Program-made: the position numbers and the translations under genes
Part shown: piece by piece, positions 1 through 7,235 of the stretch
Position numbering within the stretch: position 1 is the stretch's first letter
Layout of the letters: each line of letters begins with the position of its first letter
The notes under the pieces: model-generated
Database searches by the model: none
What the model was told of the DNA's origin: nothing
Seen by the model: the letters and a program-made list of their open reading frames with translations, nothing else
From: Burkholderiales bacterium
GTDB taxonomy: Bacteria > Pseudomonadota > Gammaproteobacteria > Burkholderiales > Burkholderiaceae
Length of the DNA: 9,868 bases
Direction: 5' to 3'
Assembly: GCA_947371645.1 (NCBI GenBank)
Contig: CANBQJ010000138.1
Location: forward strand, 1-9,868

Positions 1-3000
1 TGCGACAGCTGCCACAAGGGTGGCTACACCGCCTGGAACCCGGGGCAGTTCCACGCCAACTTCAGCGTCAGCACCTCGTGCACCACCTGCCACACCGGCA
101 CCTTCAACGGGCCCGATGGCAAGAGCAGCAACCACATCCCCTTTGCCAGTGTGACGGCCTCGGCCAGCGCCGGTTGCGAGACCTGCCACAAGGGCAGCTT
201 CACCAGCTGGGCCACGGGGAAGTTCCACGCCAACGTCACCACCAGCACCCAGTGCGCCAGCTGCCACCTGACCAGCGCCTTCGGGGCCACAGCCAAGTCC
301 ACCGACACGCTGCACAGCACGGTGACGGGCAACTGCGAGTCCTGCCACAAGAGCACGGTGGCATGGGCCAGCGGTGCCCAGGTGGACCACAGCACCTTCA
401 CCTCGGCCACCAACTGCGCCACTTGCCACGACGGCAGCAGCGCCACCGGCAAGACGTCCACCCACATCCCCACCACGGTCAACTGCTTCAGCTGCCACAA
501 CGTCACCGCCTGGACGCCCACGAAGTGGAACCACACGCAGACCACCGTCAAAGGCGTGTGTTCCACCTGCCACTCCGGCAGCTTCCCACCGGCCGATGGC
601 AAGACCGCTGACCACATCCCCTATGCGTCGGTCTCGGTGAGCGCCTCGGCCAATTGCGACAGCTGCCACAAAGGTGGCTACACCGCCTGGAACCCGGGAC
701 AGTTCCACGCCAACTTCAGCGTGGCCACGTCCTGCGCCACCTGCCACACCGGCACCTTCAACGGGCCCGATGGCAAGAGCAGCAACCACATCCCCTTTGC
801 CAGCGTGACGGCCTCGGCCAGCGCCGGCTGCGAGACCTGCCACAAGGGCAGCTTCACCAGCTGGGCTACGGGGAAGTTCCACGCCAACGTCACCACCAGC
901 ACCCAGTGCGCCAGCTGCCACCTGACCAGCGCCTTTGGCGCCACGGCCAAACCCAATGACAGCACCCACACCGGCGTGACGGGCAACTGCGAATCCTGCC
1001 ACTCCAGCACGTCGGCATGGGCCAGCGGCACGCGGGTGGACCACAGCGGCTTCACCTCGGCCACCAACTGCGCCAATTGCCACAACGGCAGCAGCGCCAC
1101 CGGCAAGACATCGACCCACATCCCCACGTCGGTCAACTGCTTCAGCTGCCACAACGTCACCGCCTGGACGCCCACGAAGTGGAACCACACCCAGACCACG
1201 GTCAAGGGTGCCTGTTCCACCTGCCACTCCGGCAGCTTCCCTCCGGCGGACGGCAAGACCGCTGACCACATCCCTTACGCGTCGGTCTCGGTGAGCGCAT
1301 CGGCCAACTGCGACAGCTGCCACAAAGGTGGCTACACCGCCTGGAACCCGGGGCAGTTCCACGCCAACTTCAGCGTGGCCACGTCCTGCGCCACTTGCCA
1401 CACCGGCACCTTCAATGGCCCGGACGGCAAGGTCGGCAACCACATCCCCTACGCCAGCGTCACCGCCTCGGCCAGCGCCGGCTGCGAGACCTGCCACAAG
1501 GGCAGCTTCACCAGCTGGGCCACGGGCAAGTTCCACGCAAGCGTCACGACCAGCGCCCAGTGCGCCTCCTGCCACCTCACCACCGCCTTTGGCTTGACCG
1601 CCAAGCCCACCAACTCACTGCACAGCGCGGTGACGGGCAACTGCGAGTCCTGCCACAAGAGCACGGCGGCCTGGGCCACCGGTGCCCAGGTGGACCACAG
1701 CACCTTCACCACCGCCACCAACTGCGGCAGCTGCCACGACGGCAGCAGCGCCACCGGCAAGACGTCCACCCACATCCCGACGTCGGTCAACTGCTACAGC
1801 TGCCACAACGTCACCGCCTGGACGCCAACGAAGTGGAACCACACCCAGACCACCGTCAAGGGTGCCTGCTCCACCTGCCACTCCGGCAGCTACCCGCCCG
1901 CTGACGGCAGGCCTGGGAATCACATCCCCTATGCGTCGATCTCGGTGAGCGCATCGGCCAACTGCGACAGCTGCCACAAGGGCGGCTACACCAGCTGGAA
2001 CCCGGGCATGTTCCACGCCAACTTCAGCGTGGCCACGTCATGCACCACCTGCCACACCGGCAGCTACCTGGGCCCTGACCCCAAGCCCAGCAACCACATC
2101 CCCTATGCCAGCGTGACGGCCTCGGCCAGCGCCGGTTGCGAGACCTGCCACAAGGGCAGCTTCACCAGCTGGGCCACCGGCCAGTTCCACAGCAACGTGA
2201 CCACCAGCACCCAGTGCGCCTCGTGTCACCTCACGACCGCCTATGGCCTGACCGCCAAACCCAATGACGCCACGCACGCCAGCGTGACGGGCAATTGCGA
2301 GTCCTGCCACAAGAGCAGCGCCTCATGGACCAGTGGCACCAAGGTGGACCACACGGCCTTCACGTCGGCCACCAACTGCGGCAGCTGCCACAACGGCAGC
2401 GCGGCCACTGGCAAGACGTCCACCCACATCCCGACGACGGTGAACTGCTTCAGCTGCCACAACGTCACCGCCTGGACGCCCACCAAGTGGAACCACACGC
2501 AAACCACGGTGACCGGTGCGTGCTCGACCTGCCACACCGGCAGCTATGCACCGGCCGACGGCAAGCCGGGCAACCACATCCCTTACGCGTCGATCTCGGT
2601 GAGCGCATCGGCCAACTGCGACAGCTGCCACAAGAGCGGCTACACCAGCTGGAACCCGGGCATGTTCCACGCCAACTTCAGCGTGGCCACGTCCTGCGCC
2701 ACCTGCCACACCGGCAGCTACCTGGGCCCCGATGGCAAGGTCAGCAACCACATCCCCTATGCCAGCGTGACGGCCTCGACCAGCGCCGGCTGCGAGACCT
2801 GCCACAAGGGCAGCTTCACCAGCTGGGCCACCGGCAAGTTCCACAGCAACGTCACCACCAGCACCCAGTGCGCCAGCTGCCACCTGACCACGGCCTATGG
2901 CTTGACGGCCAAGCCAGCCAACTCGGTGCACAGCACGGTGACGGGCAACTGCGAGTCCTGCCACAAGAGCACGGCCGACTGGGCCAGCGGCGCCAAGGTG

Positions 3001-3420
3001 GACCACAGCACCTTCACCACCGCCACCAACTGCGCCAACTGCCACAACGGCAGCGCGGCCACCGGCAAGACGTCCACCCACATCCCCACCACGGTCAACT
3101 GCTACAGCTGCCACAACGTCACCGCCTGGACGCCCACGAAGTGGAACCACACCCAGACCACCGTCAAGGGTGCCTGCTCCACCTGCCACTCCGGCAGCTA
3201 CCCGCCTGCCGACGGCAAGCCGGGCAACCACATCCCCTATGCCGCCGTGTCGGTGAGCGCATCGGCCAACTGCGACACCTGTCACAAGAGCGGCTACACC
3301 AGCTGGAGCCCTGGCCAGTTCCACCTCAACGTCAGCGCCAGCACGCAATGCGCCACCTGCCACACCGGCAGCTACCTGGGCCCATCGGGCAAGGTGAACA
3401 ACCACATCCCGTACACCAGC
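1..3420 (+). repeat. Tandem 654-bp octaheme repeats (5 full copies plus a leading partial)
   Basis: Full copies lie at 151-804, 805-1458, 1459-2112, 2113-2766 and 2767-3420, each exactly 654 bases (218 codons, 8 CxxCH). Bases 1-150 are the final 150 bases of an earlier copy and differ from 655-804 at 9 positions by hand count. The 38-base block at 175-212 recurs identically at 829, 1483, 2137, 2791 and 3445. Copies 1 and 2 differ at about 19 of 218 residues. Neighbouring copies resemble one another most: the leading partial and copies 1-2 share TGTFNGPDG, while copies 3-5 share TGSYLGP. This suggests step-wise local duplication. No indel breaks the period. The array could contract or expand by recombination and is a risk for short-read assembly. 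Confidence 0.97.
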
Positions 3421-4032
3421 ATCGCGGCCACAGCATCGGCTGGTTGCGAGACCTGCCACAAGGGCAGCTTCACCAGCTGGGCCACGGGGAAGTTCCACGC
3501 TTACGTCACCGTCACCTCGCAATGCACCACCTGCCACACGGGCGCCTACCTCGGCCCTGACCCCAAGCCCAGCAACCACATCCCTTATGCCAGCGTGACG
3601 GCATCCGCCAGCGCCGGTTGCGAGGCCTGCCACAAGAGCACCACCACCTGGACCACAGGCCAGTTCCACACCAACGTCAAGGTCACCGGCCAGTGCAACG
3701 TTTGCCACAACAGCAGCGCATATGGGCAGACGATCAAACCGAGCAACCACATCCCGCTGGCCCAGCTGATGAACGGCACCAGCATGGATTGCAGCGCCTG
3801 CCACACCGTGACCACGTCCGGCGGCTTCGCCACGGCCACCATGAACCACAACAACAGCCAGGGCAATGGCTCAGGCTGGTGCTACGCCTGCCACAACACA
3901 GGCACGTCCTACCTGGGCAACATGACCCGCAACTCGCTCACGCACAACAAGAGAACGGGCGTCACCGACTGCTCGCAGTCCGGGTGCCACCGTCCGCTGG
4001 GCAGCCGCGGCACCGCCTACAAGAGCTGGTGA
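1..4032 (+). CDS. Giant tandem-repeat multiheme c-type cytochrome (5'-partial)
   Basis: The frame is open from base 1 to the TGA at 4030-4032, so the start and any signal peptide lie upstream; the GTG at 151 is an internal Val of the repeat, not a credible start. The visible 1343 residues contain 48 CxxCH covalent haem motifs and one CX4CH near the C-terminus (about residues 1322-1328). I also count 48 non-motif histidines, in contexts such as FHAN, VDH, THIP, WNH and NHIP, giving one possible distal ligand per CxxCH haem. Haem density is about one per 27 residues, as in small class III/c7-type and tandem multiheme cytochromes. The protein is rich in Ser, Thr, Asn and Gly, with no transmembrane segment in the visible part, which suits a periplasmic or extracellular electron carrier. 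The outer-membrane-type protein and the ccm genes downstream fit this role. The family type is near certain; the electron donor, acceptor and cellular location are inferred. Confidence 0.96.
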   Translation, partial: CDSCHKGGYTAWNPGQFHANFSVSTSCTTCHTGTFNGPDGKSSNHIPFASVTASASAGCETCHKGSFTSWATGKFHANVTTSTQCASCHLTSAFGATAKSTDTLHSTVTGNCESCHKSTVAWASGAQVDHSTFTSATNCATCHDGSSATGKTSTHIPTTVNCFSCHNVTAWTPTKWNHTQTTVKGVCSTCHSGSFPPADGKTADHIPYASVSVSASANCDSCHKGGYTAWNPGQFHANFSVATSCATCHTGTFNGPDGKSSNHIPFASVTASASAGCETCHKGSFTSWATGKFHANVTTSTQCASCHLTSAFGATAKPNDSTHTGVTGNCESCHSSTSAWASGTRVDHSGFTSATNCANCHNGSSATGKTSTHIPTSVNCFSCHNVTAWTPTKWNHTQTTVKGACSTCHSGSFPPADGKTADHIPYASVSVSASANCDSCHKGGYTAWNPGQFHANFSVATSCATCHTGTFNGPDGKVGNHIPYASVTASASAGCETCHKGSFTSWATGKFHASVTTSAQCASCHLTTAFGLTAKPTNSLHSAVTGNCESCHKSTAAWATGAQVDHSTFTTATNCGSCHDGSSATGKTSTHIPTSVNCYSCHNVTAWTPTKWNHTQTTVKGACSTCHSGSYPPADGRPGNHIPYASISVSASANCDSCHKGGYTSWNPGMFHANFSVATSCTTCHTGSYLGPDPKPSNHIPYASVTASASAGCETCHKGSFTSWATGQFHSNVTTSTQCASCHLTTAYGLTAKPNDATHASVTGNCESCHKSSASWTSGTKVDHTAFTSATNCGSCHNGSAATGKTSTHIPTTVNCFSCHNVTAWTPTKWNHTQTTVTGACSTCHTGSYAPADGKPGNHIPYASISVSASANCDSCHKSGYTSWNPGMFHANFSVATSCATCHTGSYLGPDGKVSNHIPYASVTASTSAGCETCHKGSFTSWATGKFHSNVTTSTQCASCHLTTAYGLTAKPANSVHSTVTGNCESCHKSTADWASGAKVDHSTFTTATNCANCHNGSAATGKTSTHIPTTVNCYSCHNVTAWTPTKWNHTQTTVKGACSTCHSGSYPPADGKPGNHIPYAAVSVSASANCDTCHKSGYTSWSPGQFHLNVSASTQCATCHTGSYLGPSGKVNNHIPYTSIAATASAGCETCHKGSFTSWATGKFHAYVTVTSQCTTCHTGAYLGPDPKPSNHIPYASVTASASAGCEACHKSTTTWTTGQFHTNVKVTGQCNVCHNSSAYGQTIKPSNHIPLAQLMNGTSMDCSACHTVTTSGGFATATMNHNNSQGNGSGWCYACHNTGTSYLGNMTRNSLTHNKRTGVTDCSQSGCHRPLGSRGTAYKSW
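3421..3768 (+). repeat. Two shortened diheme repeats after the octaheme array
   Basis: After the fifth octaheme copy the pattern changes. Bases 3421-3594 (58 codons) hold CETCH and CTTCH. The first half matches haems 1-2 of the octaheme unit, and the second half (TGAYLGPDPKP then NHIPYAS) matches haem 8. This looks like a fusion of module 1 with module 4 by internal deletion or unequal exchange. Bases 3595 to about 3768 hold a more diverged diheme copy (CEACH, CNVCH) about one codon shorter. Both keep the conserved Trp, the FH histidine eight residues before the second haem motif, and the NHIP histidine. Confidence 0.85.
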
Positions 4033-4056
4033 GGCTCACCTTCGTCCACTTCTCCT

Positions 4057-4073
4057 GCGGCCCTGGTGGCCGC
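4057..4073 (+). other. Small GC-rich inverted repeat between cytochrome and OM-protein genes
   Basis: The 50-base gap after the cytochrome stop contains a perfect 6-base stem, GCGGCC and GGCCGC, with a five-base loop. It ends nine bases before the ATG at 4083. No T-run follows, so it does not look like a complete intrinsic terminator. It could partially attenuate transcription, protect an mRNA end or reduce initiation at the next gene, but a stem this short can occur by chance in GC-rich DNA. Confidence 0.3.
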
Positions 4074-4082
4074 GTTGAGCCC

Positions 4083-6614
4083 ATGAAACTTGCCCTGATT
4101 CCTCGCCTGCTGGCGCCGCTGATGCTCGTGACGCTGACAGCACACGCCGAAGTGGTGGACGACATCGATGTGCGCCGTGAGGGGGCCAATGCGGTCGTGC
4201 AGATCCACCTGGCCATGCCCATCAACTTCGTGCGGGCCACCTCGTCTCGGACCAACGACCTGACGCAGGCTTACTACCGCGTGCGCCCCAGCCTGTCGGA
4301 CAAGCCGGCCTATGTGCCCGGTGAGCGCCGGGTGATCGAGATCAAGGGCCTGCCGGTCATCACCATCGAAGACGAACCCGTCCAGACCGGCTTCCTGCAA
4401 GACGCCAACCGCCGCCTCGTGATGGCCCTGGGACAGCCCACCAGGTTCAAGGTGCGCAGTGGCAAGGGCGACCGCACCATCGACCTCGTGCTGGAAGGCC
4501 TGGCCAGCAAGGTGCCTGACGACACCGGCTTCCTGAAGATGTCGTCCGCCGCACTCGGCCCCGATCAAAACTACGTGATTGCGCTGTTGCGCTCCAGCTC
4601 ACCCAAACTGAGCATGGACCTGCCGGTGCCCCAATCCCTGCAGCAGTACCAGGTCTTCACCTCGCGCCGCCTGGTGCAAGGCAAGCAGGTGCACGAGATG
4701 GACCTGGGCTACTTCAGCACCCTGGCCGAGGCCGAAGCCGCGCTGAAGCAGATCCGGAGCCGCTACCCGGAATCCGTGATCGTCCAGTTGCAAAACCAGG
4801 CCACGGCACCGACTGTCGAAGCCGATGTGTTGCCGCTCAAGAGCGCCACGGCCCTGCAAGACAGCGACTCGCAGGCGCGCAGCCTGCTGGAGCAAGGCCG
4901 ACAGCAATTCGAACAGCGCCAGTTTGACGATGCACTGAACACCCTGAACCAGGCACTGACCCTGCCCGTGACCGCCATCACCCCGGACACCCACGAGTTG
5001 CTGGGCCAGGTGCTGGCCGCCATGGGCGAAAACGGCCGCGCCGAAGCCGAGTTCAATGCCTACCTGAAGCAATACCCGGAAGGCCCTGGCGCCCAGCGCG
5101 TGCGCGACGCCCTGGCCGCGCTCAAGCCACCCTTGGTCATCACCGGCACCGCCATCGACGGCAGCAAGAAGCCCGAAGAGACCTCATCGGTCACCGGCTC
5201 GGTCTCGCAGTACTACTACGGCGGCAAGCTGACCTCCGACCAGAAGGCGCAGCGCCTGGTCGAAGGCACGCCCCTGACGGCCGACGAGATCGCCAACAAC
5301 AGCAAGCTGCCGCTGACGCAGGACGCGCAGAGGCTGCTGTCCACCAACGCCGATGCCACCTGGCGCACGCGCAACAGCGAGCGCGAGATGAAGATGGTGG
5401 TGCGCGACCAACTGGACTACAACCTGCTTGGCCGCGACGTGCTCAGGGACAAGAGCCGCTACCGCAACCGCCTGACGGCCGCCTACTTCGACTACATGGG
5501 CCTGACGGCCTCGCGCCTGCGCGGACGCCTGGGCCGCCAGAACGCCAGCTGGGGCGGCGAAGGCCGCTACGACGGCGCATCTGGCAGCTACACCTTCAAA
5601 CCCAAATGGAAGGTCTCCGGCGCCACCGGGGTGCCCGTGGACGGCGTGGCGGACAGCAACCGCTACTTCGCCGGTGCTTCCTTGGACGCCGACGCCATCA
5701 CGCCGAATTTCGGCGCTTCCACGTTCGTGCTGCAGCGCATGATCGACGGCGAAGTCGACCGCCGCGCCATGGGCATGGACCTGCGCTACTTCGCCGGCCC
5801 CGGCTCGGTCATGGGCTCGGTGGACTACGACGTGCTGTACCGCAAGCTCAATGGCGCCAGCCTGCAGGGCATGTACCTCAGCGAAGGCAACACCACGATC
5901 AACTTCCTGTCGGAACGCAGGGCGCTGGTGCCGGTGTCCTTGAGCCAGACCCTGTTCTTCCAGTACGCAGACTTGCAGAGCAACGGCATCCAGCCGCGCA
6001 ACATCAAGGACCTGAAGAACTTCTACACCACCCAGCAACTGCGGGATTTCGTGCGCAGCAATGCCTCGTATTTCACCCACACGATGGTGTCTGCCACGGT
6101 GCCCGTCACCACGCAATGGCAGCTGGGATCGGACTTCCACCTCAACAATGTCGGCGCCATCGCCCCCAACGAGGCCATCGGCAACATGGGGCAGGCGGCG
6201 ACCGGCCAGGTGCGTTCGCTGGGCGTGCAAGCCATCGGCACCAACCTGTACTCGCCCCGCGACACCCACGTGTTCGGCCTGAACACCAGCCGCGGCCGCA
6301 TCAACCGCAGCAACCAGTTCAACTACAACAACATGACCTCGCTGGACGACCAGTGGGAACTCGACCCCAGCTTCCACTGGGTGCGCAGTGTGACCCTGGA
6401 CAATGCGGGTGCAATCCAGAGTACCACCGTGGCTTACGGCCCCGGAATCAGGGCATCATTCAAGCCCAAGCCGTCCATCACCCTGGAAACCAACCTCAGC
6501 GTCGACCGCACCAACACGGTCAACATCACGACCGTGAACACCCCGGGTGACACCGCCACCACCAGCAAGAGCAACCTGTTCACTTACTACCTTGGCTACC
6601 GGTACGAGTATTGA
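4083..6614 (+). CDS. Outer-membrane protein: AMIN-like, SPOR-like, TPR-like and beta-barrel regions
   Basis: The ATG at 4083 is chosen because it starts a clear signal peptide (MKLALIPRLL then a Leu-rich core) with an AHA cleavage site after residue 22. The open frame upstream only overlaps the cytochrome gene. The Shine-Dalgarno is weak. The product is 843 residues. Residues about 23-140 form a beta-rich AMIN-like region. Residues about 185-235 (YQVFTSRRL, then LGYFSTLAEAEAALKQI) resemble a SPOR peptidoglycan-binding fold. Residues about 265-345 look like TPR helices (FEQRQFDDALNTLNQAL). From about 370 to the end there are alternating polar/hydrophobic stretches, many Tyr, Asn and Arg, and a final aromatic-rich strand ending YRYEY, typical of an outer-membrane barrel. 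I found no cysteine, so it should not bind haem c itself. TPR plus barrel also occurs in polysaccharide exporters such as PgaA and BcsC, so a transport role is possible. From its neighbours I infer a partner, anchor or conduit for the giant cytochrome. The overall family is not recognised. Confidence 0.85.
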   Translation: MKLALIPRLLAPLMLVTLTAHAEVVDDIDVRREGANAVVQIHLAMPINFVRATSSRTNDLTQAYYRVRPSLSDKPAYVPGERRVIEIKGLPVITIEDEPVQTGFLQDANRRLVMALGQPTRFKVRSGKGDRTIDLVLEGLASKVPDDTGFLKMSSAALGPDQNYVIALLRSSSPKLSMDLPVPQSLQQYQVFTSRRLVQGKQVHEMDLGYFSTLAEAEAALKQIRSRYPESVIVQLQNQATAPTVEADVLPLKSATALQDSDSQARSLLEQGRQQFEQRQFDDALNTLNQALTLPVTAITPDTHELLGQVLAAMGENGRAEAEFNAYLKQYPEGPGAQRVRDALAALKPPLVITGTAIDGSKKPEETSSVTGSVSQYYYGGKLTSDQKAQRLVEGTPLTADEIANNSKLPLTQDAQRLLSTNADATWRTRNSEREMKMVVRDQLDYNLLGRDVLRDKSRYRNRLTAAYFDYMGLTASRLRGRLGRQNASWGGEGRYDGASGSYTFKPKWKVSGATGVPVDGVADSNRYFAGASLDADAITPNFGASTFVLQRMIDGEVDRRAMGMDLRYFAGPGSVMGSVDYDVLYRKLNGASLQGMYLSEGNTTINFLSERRALVPVSLSQTLFFQYADLQSNGIQPRNIKDLKNFYTTQQLRDFVRSNASYFTHTMVSATVPVTTQWQLGSDFHLNNVGAIAPNEAIGNMGQAATGQVRSLGVQAIGTNLYSPRDTHVFGLNTSRGRINRSNQFNYNNMTSLDDQWELDPSFHWVRSVTLDNAGAIQSTTVAYGPGIRASFKPKPSITLETNLSVDRTNTVNITTVNTPGDTATTSKSNLFTYYLGYRYEY

Positions 6615-7230
6615 TGCGCGCACACCGCCAGCTGCCACCTTCGCCTTGCAGACCCAGGACCTGGGCTGTCAGCGGGGCGGCCGGCTGCTGTTCGCACACC
6701 TGAACCTCACCGTGTCCCCAGGTGAGGCCGTGTGGGTGCGTGGCCCCAACGGCCGTGGCAAGACCAGCCTGCTGCGCCTGCTCAGCGGCCTGTCCCACCC
6801 GGCCCAGGGGCAGGTGCAGCGCGGCCAACCCCTGGTGTTCATGGGCCACCAGCACGCCCTGAAAGAAGACCTCTCATCCCTGGAGGCGCTGCAGTTCCTG
6901 GCCCGGCTTCACGACGAGCCCAGCGACGACACCGTGCTGACCCAGGCCCTCACTCGCCTGGGCGTGGCCCACCGCCGCCGCGCCCTGGTGCGCACCCTGT
7001 CGCAAGGTCAGCGCCGCCGCGTTGCCCTGGCACGCCTGGCTTTGCCGGCCGCGCCCCGCACCTGGATCCTGGACGAGCCCTTCGATGCCCTGGACGACGA
7101 AGGCGTGGCCACGCTCAACGCCCTCATCGCCCAGCACTGTGCCAACGGGGGGGCCGCCGTGTTCACCAGCCACCAGGAGGTGAACCTGAACGGTTTGCGC
7201 ACCTTGTGGCTTGAAGCAGCGGGGGCCTGA
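6547..7230 (+). CDS. ccmA: Haem exporter ABC ATPase CcmA (start uncertain)
   Basis: CcmA is the ATP-hydrolysing subunit of the CcmABCD complex, which releases holo-CcmE after haem loading in System I cytochrome c maturation. With the GTG start, Walker A (GPNGRGKTS) lies at residues 66-74, the Q-loop at Gln102, the signature LSQGQ at 151-155, Walker B (WILDEP) at 173-178 and the switch His at 209. All are intact. The start is unclear. The GTG at 6547 gives 227 residues and overlaps the previous gene by 68 bases. In-frame TTG codons at 6592 and 6646 give 212 and 194 residues. The family usually has about 205, beginning close to the ALQTQDLGC segment. None of these starts has a good Shine-Dalgarno. 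The ATG at 6614 overlaps the upstream stop but is out of frame. Translation is probably coupled to the upstream gene. Function is secure. Confidence 0.93.
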   Translation: MTPPPPARATCSLTTLATGTSIDARTPPAATFALQTQDLGCQRGGRLLFAHLNLTVSPGEAVWVRGPNGRGKTSLLRLLSGLSHPAQGQVQRGQPLVFMGHQHALKEDLSSLEALQFLARLHDEPSDDTVLTQALTRLGVAHRRRALVRTLSQGQRRRVALARLALPAAPRTWILDEPFDALDDEGVATLNALIAQHCANGGAAVFTSHQEVNLNGLRTLWLEAAGA

Positions 7231-7235
7231 ACAGC

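Noticed and set aside
1..3420. Possible CRISPR array or satellite DNA, because of regular direct repeats
   Set aside because: The repeats are 654 bases long, contiguous without spacers, strictly in frame and vary mostly at tolerated codons, so they are protein-coding.
2295..3560. Long + strand open frame (421 codons) in a second frame
   Set aside because: It is rich in His, Gln, Leu, Pro and Arg and repeats in step with the cytochrome array. It is a frame shadow caused by repeated codons.
2323..3849. Long antisense open frame (508 codons) opposite the cytochrome gene
   Set aside because: It is the complement of the repeated CxxCH coding sequence in GC-rich DNA. Its Gly/Ala/Val-rich repeats mirror the 654-base period, and the + frame has a clear protein family.
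3618..4082. N-terminal extension of the OM-protein frame into the cytochrome gene
   Set aside because: The extension reads as Gln/His/Arg-rich frame-shadow sequence, and the signal peptide begins at 4083.
5184..6377. Antisense open frame of 397 codons opposite the OM-protein gene
   Set aside because: It has low-complexity Val/Ala/Gly/Arg composition and no family features. The + strand frame has a signal peptide and barrel-like strands.
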